A program made the position numbers and the translations under genes. The notes below the pieces were generated by a model. The model saw only the letters and a list, made by a program, of their open reading frames with translations, was not told the origin of the DNA and made no database searches. A DNA stretch of 64,000 nucleotides from Trichuris trichiura (taxonomy: Eukaryota; Nematoda; Enoplea; Trichinellida; Trichuridae), in the NCBI GenBank assembly GCA_037903355.1, contig JBAJFE010000023.1:434001-498000 (forward strand), read 5' to 3'. Below are positions 34,438 through 47,598 of the stretch, piece after piece. Each line of letters starts with the position of its first letter. The stretch's first letter is position 1.

Positions 34438-37400
34438 ATGGCCACGTCTTCCGAAGTGGGTACGCCATCAACGCAGACGGCTCCGAAAATGGGCATTGTC
34501 AAGCAAATTTTGGGCGATGGATCGGTGGTGATTCGAGGTCAACCAAAGGGCGGTCCGCCGCCCGAACGACAATTAAGCTTAAGTTACGTTGTTGTGCCGA
34601 GATTGGCACGTCGCCCAACGGACGCCTTTCCAACGGAGATCAAAGACGAGGTAGGAGACAAATTAAAGAAGTTCCATTGTTTTTGTTCGCTCGGCGCGTA
34701 GCGATGTGATACGATAATTTTACAAGTTGGAGTACCGGTTTCGGATTGTTGCTGACCTGAAAAGTGTACCCTCTTTTGTCCAACTGTATGTGCCTTCTTC
34801 TTTTATCTTTTTTTAGCCGTATGCGTGGGAAGCTCGCGAGTGGATGAGAAAATTTTTGGTCGGCAAACAAGTGCAATTCAAATTGGAGTACACAATACCA
34901 AATACGGGTCGCGAATTTGGCACTTTGCTCGTCAAAATAAGTACGTTACTGTCGTCGCTTTCAACTTTTCCCCTTTTTTTTCTTTTCAGACGGCACTGTA
35001 TGCAATGTAGCCGACAAATTAGTTTCCGAAGGATTGGCCGAACTTCGTCCGGTCAAAATTAAAGAGTAAGTTTCAACCAATGCCATTCCAAACATGCAAA
35101 AGCACTTTTGCTCAGCGAGCGTCACAAATTCTTGAGCGAATTAGCTGCCGCGGCGGTTGCCGCCCGTAAGGGCAAATGGTCAAACGACAATCCTGCGGAT
35201 CATATTCGAAAAATCGTATGGACTGTGGACAATCCGCGCGAATTCGTCGAAGCTCACAAAGGAAAACCAATAAAAGCTATCATCGATTACGTGCGCGACG
35301 GATCGACCGTTCGGGCCATCGTTTTGCCAAACTATACTCCAATTACTGTAATGATGTCGGGCATTAGGGTAAGATCATTGGCCTAGCTGTACTGCATGTT
35401 TGCCACGTATGCACGTCAAATGTTGTACGTACCGCTCAATGCTTGCTCTTGTCCGGGCGGCGCGCAACGTAAACTATATTGGCAGCTTGTTGTATTCTCA
35501 GCTGTACGTCTCTTACTTGCAGAGTCCGACATTCAAACTGGGCGACGGTGGCGCCATCGTAGGTGCCGAACCATACGCGGAAGAGGCGAAATATTTCACC
35601 GAATGTCGTCTACTCCAGCAGGATGTCGAAATATGGATCGAATCCGTTTCGAATCAAAACTTCCTCGGAACAATTATCCATCCGGTTACTCGTTGCCCAT
35701 ATATGAACATTCATTAGCGGCCGAACTATGGTGCTTTTTTTTGTAGAACGGCGACATTGCCGAATCTTTGCTCAGGGAAGGTTTTGCCCGTTGCGTCGAT
35801 TGGACCATTGGTTTGGTGACCGGCGGTTCCGAAAGGCTGCGCGCCGCCGAACGGTAAAAGTCATTGCTCCGGAAAAGCTTAAACTCGCCGCCTCTTCTTC
35901 TTCTTCTTTGTAGCAAAGCAAAAGAGCGTCGTCTTCGATTATGGAAATCGTACGAAGCTCCGGCAGCTTCCGCGGACGGACCCAAAGTCTACCAGGCGAA
36001 GGTGACAGAGATTGTACTCGGCGACGCAATGATCGTTAAAAAAGCCGACGGATCGTCTCAAAAAATATGGCTCTCTTCCGTGAGGTCACCAAGGTAAGTT
36101 GGCGTCATTTTTTGTTGTCTTTAAAAAATTACCAACTTCTACAGCCCGCTAGATAAGGTCGATTAATTCTGAATGAATACAAGTTCCACATTCGTAGCTC
36201 TAAGACGTATCGTGAAAGCCGAATAGTCGCATCCGTAATGCATCACAGAAGTGGGTCGGATGTATAACTCTTAAAAAGCTTATTCTATACATCGGGTAGG
36301 CGGTGAAAAATTTTAACGCCTGTCCAAGTATGGTAAAACTTGCGTCCATTGAACTTTTCCCAGTTTTCTTTCTTCGTAATCGTTTTGAAGGTGTCCAACT
36401 TTTTCGCTTCAAGAGGTAATGTGCCTTTCGTCAATTGGCTGTCCGACTTGGACGACAATCTTCTTTCTACGTGCCTACGTGCATAGTTGGGAAGTTTTCC
36501 AGTTTAACGGTTAGCGATGTTATCATTTTTACAGTTAACTTCTGTGCCATGCACGAGAGGGCGCGTCCTGTTGTACGACATCGCATCTGCTTATTGATTG
36601 CTCGTTGAAAATAATTCACGCGCTAAAACTGTTTTCAAATCTAGAGAATTCCCTTTAGGCGATTACGCAACGTCTTCGGACAGTTACGGCGTCGCCTTTT
36701 CTGTCAAACATTCCTAGCGTTTCGTTGGAAAAACGGCGAAATGCTTACCGAAACGGTTGCTTGAACTTCTCCACTTTTCGCTTGGTCAAAATGGCCCTTC
36801 GAGAACGCAGCTTCGACGTGTTTACAATAAGAAAGCGTAGAGCGATACAGTAATTCAAATTTGAAAACAAACAACCTGCACATCATTAATTATTAGTAAA
36901 CAAGAATTTGCCGCGGCGACAAAATTTTTTTGCGCGCTTCGGGCATTGCCAACAATTTAATAACAATTAAGGCGACGCCTGGTAAATACATATTTTTTTT
37001 AAAAAAATGTATTTTCTTACCAAAAGTAAAAAACTTCAAAAACTTTTTGCGCTACCGCAAAGGCCCAAAGAGTTGCAATCATTGCGTATGTGATTTTTAG
37101 TTTTTTCGATTGCGCAGAAAGCGGTGGGTATTTTGACGCGCGCGCGCGAAGGGAACCCTTCGAATTTAATGCCGCCCAACCCGTCCCGCCTTCGGGCAGC
37201 AATTTAATCGCCGGAAGGTGTAAAATTTAAAAAGCTTACCTTCGCCGTAGATGTAGCAGCTTTAAGCGAAATAGCGCTTCGCAACCGCGTTTTGCAGAAC
37301 AAGTAATTGATGTTCAGGTGCGAATAGAGCAGTTGTTTTCCCGCCAAAAAAGTTGGCCCGTTTGATCGGCCATCGTTTCGCCATTCGTCTTGCGTTGTAC

Positions 37401-39553
37401 TTGTTGTAATGAAAAAAATGTCGCTTTGGCAGGTGGGAAGACTTGAACGTGACGAGAATAAATCAGAACGGCAACAGACAAGTCCGTCCGCGTCCGTTGT
37501 ACGATATACCGTTCCTGTTTCAAGCCAGGGAATTTCTGCGTCACAAGTTGGTCGGAAAAACCGTCCAGTACACGGTTGACTACGTCCAGCCGGCTTCCGG
37601 TCAATTTCCCGAGCGTGTTTGCTGCACGGTGATCATTAATGGCCAGTAGGGGACAGTGTCCGGCGAATGTTTTTCGTCCAACTTAACTTGCTTTTTTTTT
37701 AAAAAAAGAAACGTGGGAGAAATGCTCATTGCCAAGGGTCTTGCCACGGTGTTTCGGCACAGGCAAGGCGACGAGAATAGGTCGTCTCAGTACGACCAGC
37801 TGCTCATGGCCGAACAGCAAGCCGAAAAGAAGGGTCTTGGCATTCACGGCGCCAAATCCAACGGCGATATGGAATCGTCGTCCGGCAACAAAGCCGACAA
37901 GCTCATTATGCGCGTGCAGGAGTTGCAAGGAGTTCGTGCTAAAATAGTTTTGCTTGTTTCGCAATGGGCTGCTTTGTTTTTTTTTCTTTTCAGAATGCTT
38001 CAAAGAGCAAACAGTTCCTACCGTTCTTGCAACGCGCCGGTCGTTCGGTCGGTGTTGTGGAATTTGTAGCGGCAGGCAGCCGGCTGCGCATTTACGTGCC
38101 AAAGGAATCCTGTCTGCTGACTCTGCTTCTCGGGGGTGAGTGATATTTTTAAATTACAGTAACAAATTGCTAAATGATGTTCAGGTATCAATTGTCCGCG
38201 TCCGCTGAGACCGGTTGGCTCGGGCGGGGCGGAAGCACCCGCCGAGCCGTTTTCCACCGAAGCCATGCAGTTTACAAGAGACAAGTGCTTTCAAAAGGAG
38301 GTTAGCTTCAAGCGGCGACCCCTTTGACGACTCGTACATTTTGCGCGCGGGATTTTTTTTTAGGTAGAGTTCGAAGTTGACTCCGTGGACAAAGCGGGCA
38401 ACTTTATTGGCTCCTGCTTTGTGGGTGGAAAAAATTTGGCCGAACTTCTCCTTGAAGAAGGTTTTGGTTCAGTACACTTTACCGCCGACCGGTCCAAGTA
38501 TGGAAACGCTCTTCGAGCCGCCGAAAAGGTGGCCAAAGAAAATAGTCGCGGCGTCTGGAGTCTGCCGGACTACCAGCAAGAAAGCCAGGACGAGAAGGAC
38601 GAGGAGGAAGAGCAGAATGATTCAATGAGTTTTGGCATTTTGCCAGAACGTGTACCTGACTATCGGCCCGTATTAGTCACCGACATACAGCCGAATCTTC
38701 GATTTTTTGTTCAGTATTTTGACCAAGGTTTGTCGCCGCCCAATCACCGAAAATGTTAAAAAAAAAGAAATGCCGGCTTTAGGCGAAGTGCTCGAAAAAA
38801 TGATGAACGATTTACGGGCGGATATGGCTAGCTCTTTGTCTCCCACAAGTTCGTACGAACCAAAGAAAGGTCAATTGTGCGCCGCGTTGTTCAGCTGCGA
38901 CAAGCAATGGTATCGCGCCAGAGTTGAGAACATAAAGTCGTATGATCAATTCGACGTTATCTACATAGACTTTGGCAACGTGAGAAGAAGAAGCGATCGA
39001 TTTTCTATTTTTCCAAATGGTCATCCTATTCTTTTGTTTTTAGCGGGAAACTCGAAATGCAACTCAGTTGGCGCCTTTGCCGCCGGCGTATGCAAATCAC
39101 CCGCCGGGTGCGAAGGAATGCGCGCTTGCATTAGTGAAACTACCTCCCGACGTAAGCGGGAAAGAAAAAGGTATTTTTTCACTTCCTTCTTTTTGCAGAT
39201 CGAATATTGCGCTTTTGCAATGAGACATTTCGACGATATCGTCAAGGACGAACAGTGCATGTTGAATGTTGAATACAGAGACGGTAATATTGATTACGTC
39301 ACATTGTTGCATAATGATACGGACGTTGGCAAGTCGTTGCTTCGAAGCGGTTATTGCAACGTCAGTCCTCGTCGGGATCGACGTTTGCAATCGCTGATCA
39401 CCGAATATCAACAAGCCGAAATGGAAGCGAAAAAGGAAAGAGTGAGCACTTGCTCATATGCGTTATTTTTCGCGCTTAGTATAATTGTTGGTCTTATTGT
39501 CATTTCAGCTAAACGTTTGGCAGTACGGCGACTTTACCGGAACAGACTTGTAG
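34438..39553 (+). CDS. SND1: Tudor-SN / SND1 (staphylococcal nuclease domain-containing protein 1)
   Basis: RNA-binding protein with four SNase-like domains, then a Tudor domain fused to a partial fifth. It acts in RISC, edited-RNA decay, splicing and transcription. Sixteen exons join in phase to 921 residues (human 910): 34438-34650, 34817-34940, 34990-35065, 35116-35368, 35523-35684, 35747-35853, 35914-36093, 37433-37645, 37709-37931, 37994-38135, 38185-38300, 38364-38727, 38783-38979, 39044-39151, 39199-39441, 39509-39553. Matches include [67 protein letters not shown] and Tudor residues [10 protein letters not shown] with YIDFGN at about 770-790, ending LNVWQYGDF. Exon 8 has an alternative acceptor 13 nt downstream that would shift frame; phase favours 37433. 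Intron 8 ends in a T9A7G acceptor without a pyrimidine tract at its very end. Confidence 0.96.
36094..37432 (+). other. Large SND1 intron 7 (1.3 kb)
   Basis: Unusually long for this gene. It holds a TTTTTTTTAAAAAAA palindrome near 36990 and a CG run near 37138-37148, but no supported coding sequence on either strand. Confidence 0.7.
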
Positions 39554-39679
39554 TAGGTTGAACGCGAGGTGGCGGCAAATCATTTTTTTAAATCGGCTTT
39601 TCTTTTTTTTATCCCAAAACAACTCGTTGTGTCTTCTTCTTCTTCCAGTTGCCCAAGTTCAGTTTTCAGCCACGAAAAG

Positions 39680-40290
39680 TTTCGGACGCAATGACGTAAT
39701 ACGGTTGAAGCTGTAGTGCCTAATGTTATGCGCTCCTTCGCGCGGGCGGTGTTGCCCCTCTTTCGCTAGACTGATTGGGTCTCTTTCTTCTTCTTCTTCT
39801 CGTTGCCTTCTTGCAAAATGAAAGCCTTTGAACAGTGTTCACCGAACGAGCGTTATTTTCATTAAGACATACGGGGAGAAATACTTTAAAAATTACAAGC
39901 TTATACTTATTATTATTAATTAACATATATGCGAAAAAAAGCTCTCTCCTTAAAGATGACGTAGTGAAAACGCATTCGGTTGCTAAACGTTGTTGACCAT
40001 ATCAACAGTCCATTTTTTTAAAACAAATACCACCAGAAAAGAAGAAAAGAATGTCCCAAGTAGGGCGCGTCCCTTCGCGCTGATCACTACTAACAAGTCT
40101 GTACAGCTAAAAATGCAAATTTCAAAGCAATTTATTCTTGTCTTATCTCAGCCGGTTACTTCCAGTCGAAATGACGTAAGCAAAAACGACAAGGCGACGC
40201 GCTCCTTTGTGTGACGTCATAGCTTACGCAGCGTCCCGAGTGTTTTTTCTTCTTTAATTAAAAGGCATTACGGCATTGATGACGTCATCA
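39680..40290. promoter_or_regulatory. Second TGACGT cluster, between SND1 and MTHFR
   Basis: Exact TGACGTCA at 40212-40219 and 40280-40287, with TGACGTAA near 39692 and 40170 and TGACGTAG near 39956. It lies in the tail-to-tail interval, so it is not an obvious promoter. The sites may be enhancers or remnants of a repeat carrying the motif. Confidence 0.4.
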
Positions 40291-40660
40291 CTTGACAAAA
40301 CTAAGAAATATTGGTCAGCTTAAAAGCAGGTAAGACAGAGCGTTCCTCAATGGGCGCAACTTTGTTGGATTGTTTTTTAAACGGTGCATTATCGCGTATG
40401 CGGATAAAAGAAGATAAAAAAAGATTTCAGGCATTGCACCAAAAGAATTTGCCGCCAGGCGGTAAAAGCGGACGCGTTCGGCCAAGCTTTGTTGATCAGC
40501 GGAACCTACAAAAGAAAAGAAAAGCAATACGTTTGAACAAGCGACTTCTGTTCGCACAATTCGTACGTACGCCTTCGCATTACTGTAAGCAAGTTAACTT
40601 TGTATATAAGACGATTGGTAGTCGCGAGAAAGCTTAATAATTTATCGTTTTTGGCGGCGG

Positions 40661-40842
40661 TCGAAATCCCGAATAAGTCGAAAATGCGCTGTAAAGTTGG
40701 TTGCCCATTAGCATTTTCTAGATAAGGAATGCACTTGGGTAAAGGCGCTTTTTAAGGTCGTCACCTTATCTAGAAAATGCTAATAGGCAATTGCCGCAAG
40801 GCCAAAGTTTATAGCGCATTTTCGACTTTTTCGGGATTTCGA
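40661..40842. repeat. Foldback (inverted-repeat) element, about 180 bp
   Basis: Left blocks TCGAAATCCCG, GTCGAAAATGCGCT and ATTAGCATTTTCTAGATAAG reappear as reverse complements in mirrored order on the right (CTTATCTAGAAAATGCTAAT, AGCGCATTTTCGAC, CGGGATTTCGA). The arms are about 85 nt, interrupted by small differences. It has the structure of a non-autonomous foldback or MITE. It lies 110 bp from the MTHFR stop. Confidence 0.9.
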
Positions 40843-40954
40843 TCCCGAACCTCAACATTCCTGCGTGTTGCGTCGAGGAAATGCTTTTTTTTAGAGAAAA
40901 AGTTGTCGGCTGCAGTTGCAGCACGCTAACGTACTGTCGTAACGCTTTCCATCT

Positions 40955-43486
40955 TCAAAAGGCCATTTCGCTTAAATGGCAGGTCGGACTTTTGTACCCG
41001 CAAAAAGCGGACAGAGACTTAAATGCAAAATAGCGTTTGGCTGTTAAAAGAAAATTGATAAGACGTGCGTATACCGAAAACTTAACCGGTTCCGATATAG
41101 CATCCTTTAGCAGGTCGAACAGACTAGTTGGATTCTTGTAGTCGTTGTCCACCAAAGAGACCAGACTGTATTGATCGTAAATTTGGCTAAACAACGCGTG
41201 TTCGGGCGAACGCGCTTCGTATAGGTCTTCCCACATTTTCCATTGGTTAAACGCTTCATCCTAGGGCATTGAAACTTTAGAAGTGGTGCAGACTACAGTT
41301 GTTAACCGACCTTCCATTGGCGAAATGCCATCGGATGAGTTACGTATGGCTGAACGCATCGATTGTCGTGAAATATGCCCCATGTGACAACGTTGGCGTC
41401 TAGCATAGATGGCGCGGCGTTCGTCTTTTCGAACGAAGCCTTCAAATATTCAAGATACGTATGCGATATGCAAATTTAGCTATATTACGTCACGGTTGAG
41501 TACGTGATAGCTGACCATCGGATATTTTGCAATAATGGATAAAAGGCTATGGACAAAGGCGGCCGACGCGAAGAACTCCAAATAGGCCTGAAAAAGAAAA
41601 GCAGGTTCTAACTTACAAAAGAGAGAGAGAGAGAGGAAAGTCGGAACACCTTTTGAAAAACGTGTCCGCCCAACTCGCCCCAACCGAACGAGGGATCGTC
41701 TGAACAAAGAAAAACAAGCTCTATTGTAAAGAGCAAATGGAGATGAACCGATGTCTACCGTACCGGACGGAGCCTTATTGACCGCTGCTTGCCAATTGAT
41801 CAATCTAAGAAAGAGGAGAGAATGTCCGATGAAAGGAACGACGAAAATGGCAAACTTACAATATGCCGTTGGAAGCGCACCATAATAGGTCGTCGTTGAT
41901 TGGTTGCGGTAAAATGGGCCATTTCAATTTCGATTCGCTCCAAGGAAAGTATTCCACAATGACGCCATTGACGTTGGGGCGCCCGGATACGACGGAGAAA
42001 AAGATGGCGTTAATGTCGTCCATTGTATGCAAATTTGGGCCCCACATTTCCAACAAGCGTTTACGCGATACGACTCGCAGTGAGTCGAACAGTTCATATC
42101 CGTCAAGATCGGATAATTGGATATCCGATCTGTAGAGCCAGTTTGCGTCCGGATACAGAATCCAATGCTTCGTGCGAAAGATGTAGGCTTTCGGGCGATT
42201 TTTCCAATAGATAGGTCGCACCCGTTCGCTTCTTCTTATTGCTTGTGTTGGATTGACTTTCCAAGGCAAAATGGATCTGCCTATTGATTGCCACATACCA
42301 ATTTGTTTAAGGATCGTTCTGCGGAAAGAAATTGGCGGGAAAACTTATTTTTAAAAAGTAAACGCATTGTTTGCCGTCGGTGTACCTTGTCGGCTCTTCC
42401 TGATTGAGCGTGTAAAAGTGAAGACTTGGAGCGCGGTAGGACGAATGGCCAAGAAGCTCTTGACACATCTGAACGGCTAAGTGAATACCAAGATTCTTAA
42501 CCGCCTCCGCATTCTCCTGAATTGGTTCAAACATTTGGCACATCCAAGTCGGCGTAACCTGTCCGCACATGGAACACGTCTTCTTGAAAGCTTCAAAATC
42601 CTAAAGTTGAAAAAACCAGTTGCCAGCGAAAATGTATTTCGACACGAAGCAAAGTGCTCACGTGGACCGGCATAATACCGGGAATTATTGGCACGGTGAT
42701 TCCAATGTCGCGGCATCGTTTGACAAAGTGGAAATAGGACTTTGAGGAAAAGAAAAATTGCGTTATGATAAAATCGGCCCCTTCGTCGACTTTTCGTTTT
42801 AAAAATTTCAAATCTTCGTTAAAGGAAACCGCCTCCGAGTGACCAAGCGGATAACCTGTAAAAAAAAAAAAGTACCTGCACATCAGAGGTTACGGTAATA
42901 GGATGCCCACCGGCAACGGCTATTGTGAAATAGTCGCCGTGTTTGAAGCGCAAAAGTTGAACCAGTTGTACGGCATTTGCATACTTCATTGAACTGAGTG
43001 TTGGCTTGCTTGTAGTGTCGCCTCGAAGGGCAACAATGTTGCGTATGCCCGTATTTTTGATCTTGTCAACGTACGACTCCAGTTGGCTGGTTGTGCAATT
43101 GACGCAAGTCAAATGGACAACCACGTCGAGAAGAAATAGATTTCTGAAGCTTCGAGCAACAGAGATTGAACTGTTCGGTTGATCTCCCGCCGAATCTCTA
43201 CGTACGCTCCACGTGATGTCGACAAACAATGGACCAACCTCAGCGAATCGTTCAATCCTGCAAGTATGGGAAATGTGTACTTTTTTTAAAAAAATTACAA
43301 CAGACAAAAGGATTACTTTCGATAAAGATTTCTAAGGCCAACTTCGCTGTGCGGCGGGAAAAATTCGAGCGAGAAGAAAACATCGCCGGCTTTGATCAAA
43401 TGGTCTATGCGTTCTCGAAGGGGACGAAGCGGTTCCACCGATGCGTTTCCATCGATAGATACTTCGTTATTGTTAAACAAACTCAT
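40955..43486 (-). CDS. MTHFR: Methylenetetrahydrofolate reductase
   Basis: Cytosolic flavoenzyme reducing 5,10-methylene-THF to 5-methyl-THF for homocysteine remethylation. Ten exons, all in phase, give 674 residues: 43486-43317, 43257-42911, 42855-42662, 42600-42386, 42318-41860, 41804-41749, 41699-41650, 41587-41489, 41439-41311, 41260-40955. Catalytic TIM-barrel blocks: FFSLEFFPPH, HLTCVNCTTSQLE, NIVALRGD, HGDYFTIAVAGYPLGHSEA, GADFIITQFFF, VPIIPGIMP, LHFYTLNQE. The eukaryotic SAM-responsive regulatory domain follows: RPKAYIFRTKHW, LLEMWGPNL, DDPSFGWGELGGHVFQKAYL, NVVTWGIFHDN, SLVSLVDNDY. The C-terminus runs about 40 residues past that last block, longer than in human. The start is the first ATG. 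Intron 1 carries a T7A7 palindrome. Confidence 0.96.
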
Positions 43487-45714
43487 TGTTTTTCTTCGCG
43501 TCGCGAAGTTTCAAAAAAAAGAAAATCTTTTTCCTAAAGAACTATTCGCAGGTTCGAGGCTAACCTAAAAACGATTAAAACTGTGTAATGAAAAATTAGA
43601 GATTTTTTTGGTCGACGATAAAATAACGAACTGTGCGAACGCGATTTTCAAGGTTATGGAAAACAATAACCGCTCACGACAAATCACCGTATCAACATTA
43701 TTCTCGCGCGGCATACTCCGTCCCGTCACTACGCTTCTACGCGCCACGTCCCAATGGGTTATGCAGCGCGTGCGCGTTCCTATTTATTTGCTGAATAAGC
43801 TTTCGTAGTTGTTTTTTTCTTTATTATTAATGTTTCAAATTTCCATACCTATATTTGAACAAAATTTTATTCAAACATCCTTTTTAAGCGCGCTAATACA
43901 ATTGAAAAGGTAAAATGCGCTCTTTAAGCGGCTGCTTTTTGTTTTTGGCGTTTATGACAATTGAAAAAAAATTACCGTAACCCACGTTACCTTCGGCCAT
44001 TGCGTCACCGTTTGAAAAAATTTTTGAAGCAAATATTACGCGCAACGTGAGCGTCAAATGTTGGCAACAATTTTTAGTACTTTAAATTTGTTATAAAAGC
44101 GCCTGAATTAAATTTTCTGGCTTTTAATTTGACGTCAGAAAAAGTAAATAGGAATTCGCTAAATGGGCACGTAAGCTTTTGTTCGTTTTTAAAACTAAAG
44201 TACTTTTTGATTGAATGTTTAAGTGTTTACAACGTTGCGGCTTATTAAAACGAAGGCTACGGTCGGTTATGCGCCTTACTGTCATACTGTAACTTTCCCG
44301 ACTGTTCTGTTCTACCCTTACCTAAATGTAAGCCTAACCATGAGGCTTATATTCTGGATTAGACTTAATTAAACACAAAACAGGATAGCTAGCCTGCTTG
44401 TCCTTCAACGCATAAGAGGAAGGACATATGTTTAAGAGAAAGGAACCTGCATTCCTTAAATGATGGGATGCAAAACCTGCAAGATACAAAACGAAGTCCT
44501 GTATGTTCTTTTATGCCGCAGCTTGCAGCGGATTGGCACTGGCAATCAATTCGCTACAAGCTGAAGTTCAGGATAATAGGCATGATTACTAAAAAGCCAA
44601 AATCACTCATCAAAGTCCCCATTGAAAGTTAAATTATGTCGCAGCAGTTTTCCAATGCTGCAAAATTAAATTTACGCAAAGAGATGAAACAGGGAAACTT
44701 TGCTTGAGGCGCTTTACATTTTAGTTTTTAAAACAGTTTGCAGGTTCTACTTTACAGTAACAAAACAAGAAGTGTTTTCAGGTTATTCTACTATCTATTA
44801 CGTCATTAAATAATGGGCTAAAACTGGCATAAGCATGGAAACTTCCAGGCGTCTCCCCCAATGCAGACCACACAACAAGCTGTTAGTTCCGGCACAAACA
44901 TGAATGAAAATGAAAAAGAAATTTTTTCGAAAGTTTCGTTACTTTCAACCGCAACGAACCTCTAAGCAATCGAACAACTTGCAAAACAAAGTCACCAACT
45001 TGCAATTAGGAAAACTTGTTAACTTTAGCTTTGATAAAGTTAAATGCAGTTGCAAGCGAATGCTGTCAGTTTTGCGAAGAGGTTCGGCAATGAAAAGCGT
45101 ATTTACTTGATCGCTATAGGTTGAAAGGCATTTAAGCACTTCACGCACCGCTAAACGTCGAACGGGAACGATGCCTCAACGGTAAAAAAACAAACTTGAA
45201 CAACGTGAAACGACACAACCATTTGTACAGTTATCCTTGCAATCTATCTGATGTTCAGGTTCAATACACGAAAAAGTTGCATTGCCGACAATGCCGACCG
45301 GCACAGGACGCGCATATGATATCCGGCAAACAAAAAAACCTTTGAAAACAGTTTCCCGCCCTTTATATGTCCATTAATTCGCTATTGCCCATACATTTCG
45401 GGTAAAACGCATAGCTATCCACGGCACCTGCGAGTTTTTTGATTCAACTGTAGCTTTTTCAAAGCTAAGACTGCTTTACGGAGTGTTTTCGTGAAATATT
45501 GTTTAGATTATTGTTTCCTACCGCAACGCTAATGCTAAAAAGGCTTTCGACAACGTGTTGTAGTTTGTTCTTTTTAAGGATTAGTTTCCCTTTGCAGACG
45601 GCGGCTCAAGCCAGCTTTTTAAGTGCAAGCAAATAAATAAGATTTATTTGTAAATTATGCGAGCGATATACGGACAAAAGCTTCGTTGGTTTTTTAAAAA
45701 ATTTCCTGCTTTAG
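43487..45714. other. Divergent intergenic region between MTHFR and SCO1
   Basis: AT-rich, no coding pattern. It contains a foldback-like block at about 44270-44460 with GTTCTGTTCTACCC and AACAGGATAG arms, AGGAACCTGCATT near 44444, and several TACAGTAAC motifs, two of them followed by TTCAGGT about 25-40 nt later. Confidence 0.5.
45711..45714 (+). other. Splice-acceptor-like TTAG abutting the SCO1 start codon
   Basis: TTTCCTGCTTTAG ends exactly at the base before ATG. In nematodes such a layout is typical of spliced-leader acceptors. A cis-spliced 5' UTR intron would look the same. Confidence 0.5.
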
Positions 45715-47490
45715 ATGTTGCAGTACATTCGCTTAGCTCAATTATGCTGTTATCGGCAGTTACGTTTTGTCAAGGTTAGCGAGATTCGTTTTCCATTACT
45801 CTGTCATTTGCTGTTTAGCCCTGTTCGTCATTTGGCATATGTAACGTTAGAACTGTGCTTGCCGCCGGCGCTTTATCGCACAATTTATCAAGACAGATGT
45901 GCGCAAAGCCAGAGGATTTGGCCCCAAAGCAATCTTTAAAAGGCGTAGGAAATTTTTCTAAAATTTGCATGTAGCCTATGTATGTATATGTACATTTTTA
46001 GCCTGTTTCGTGGAAAAACTTTGCCTTCAGTATGACGCTCGGTGGACTTCTACTCGGTTATATGTTCTACTTAAAAGCGCAGAAAGATAAAAGTACGCAC
46101 TTGCACGTTCGAGCGAACTTCTCCAGCTGTTTTCTTCGTTTTCCTTTTGTGTAGATATAAGATTTTTATGCAAATTTAAAATGTACACTATATAGCTCTT
46201 TGCCCGGTTCATCTGTTCAGAAATTGCGCTGCAGAAAAAGCGAGCAGTTGGCAAATTTTTAATCGGTGGCGACTGGGACCTTGTCGATCACAACGGCAAG
46301 CCTACGTCGTCCAAAGATTACCGCGGCCAATGGTTGCTGATCTATTTTGGCTTCACGCATTGTCCGGATGTTTGCCCGGACGAAATTGAAAAAATGTGCA
46401 AAGTTGCCGACATTATGAGTATGTTCTGAAATTTACATCGACAGTTCCGTCGCGCTTGCTAATTTTTTAATTTTTTTTACCCAATTTATTTTTTCTTAAA
46501 TTTTATTTTTTCCTCCGGACGATTAGCAGTGTTTTCACGCGACTTGATTTTCCTACAGTAGGTTTATTGTACAGGAAAGGTTCACTTTGGGCAGCCGACG
46601 TTTCGGCGACCGACTCGCAGCTAACTCTAAGCTAAGCGCCTTCTATTAAACGATTAAAGCCTCAGCAAAGGTTCGTCGAACATTAATTCTTTATTTCACT
46701 AGAAATTTTTTTTACTTTAGTTATTGGAAGAAGTTTTAGCAAAAAACGTCGCTAAACAACAACTCTTAAACTTGCCCAGGTCTTAAACTGACTGTATTCT
46801 GCTTATTTCATTTCGATCCAATTGACAGTTTCCGTTAAAAAAAATAAGTTTATGCAAATTAACTTTACGCTCCGAACATTGCTTAGTCTGTTTCGTGTTG
46901 TATCCGTAAATGTAAAGCTAAAATAAGTCCCTATAAGCCTAATAATCTAAGATCTTATCGCGTTTCACCTAATTATTAATATTTGCATATTCGCCTTTGT
47001 CAATACGATTTCTTTCAGGGAAAGATACGGAGTTTCCCGACGTAATTCCATTATTCATATCGGTCGATCCGGCGCGGGATAGCCCTCCCATCGTTAAACA
47101 GTACGTAGAAGGTAGGCGGCAGACCAAAAACGACTTCTTCCGTCACTTCCGTTTATGCACTGTTGAAGAATTTTCGCCAAACTTGGTTGGCCTAACCGGC
47201 AATGAAGAGCAAGTGGACAAGGTGTGCAAAGCTTTCCGAGTCTATCACAGCGCCGGTCAAAAGGACATTGACAACGACTACATAGTTGCGGCGGGAAAAT
47301 TTCGCATATACCAATTTTGGAAAAAATCTTTCCATTTTAGGTCGATCATACAATCATCACCTATTTGATCAATCCAGATGGCGACTTTGTCGACTATTTT
47401 GGTCAACGTCGCAACGCGGAAGAAATTGCAAATGCCATAAGAGGAAAGATGCTTGTACACGGTGCGAAAAAGTCCTTTTGGGGAAGTTAA
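45715..47490 (+). CDS. SCO1: SCO1/SCO2-type copper chaperone for cytochrome c oxidase
   Basis: Inner-membrane thioredoxin-fold protein that delivers copper to the CuA site of COX2. Seven exons join in phase to 277 residues (human SCO1 301): 45715-45774, 45819-45944, 46002-46092, 46221-46418, 47019-47111, 47169-47284, 47341-47490. The basic leader [20 protein letters not shown] looks like a mitochondrial presequence. [20 protein letters not shown] matches the family membrane anchor. The copper-binding CPDVC is at residues 140-144 within [14 protein letters not shown], and the third ligand His231 is in VDHTIITYL. Other blocks: [38 protein letters not shown]. The ATG follows TTTCCTGCTTTAG with no gap, as at a trans-splice or 5' UTR acceptor. 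Confidence 0.95.
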
Positions 47491-47564
47491 ACTTTTTTCC
47501 TTTACTTTCCGCCTTTATCCATTGCTTGGCAAAGGTGGGGGGAGCGAGAAAAAAATGTAAATAT

Positions 47565-47598
47565 TTATATATATATATACATATATATGTATATACAC
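47565..47598. repeat. TATA/TATG microsatellite after SCO1
   Basis: ATATATATATACATATATATGTATATAC, about 75 nt past the SCO1 stop in the short convergent gap to AChE. Confidence 0.85.
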
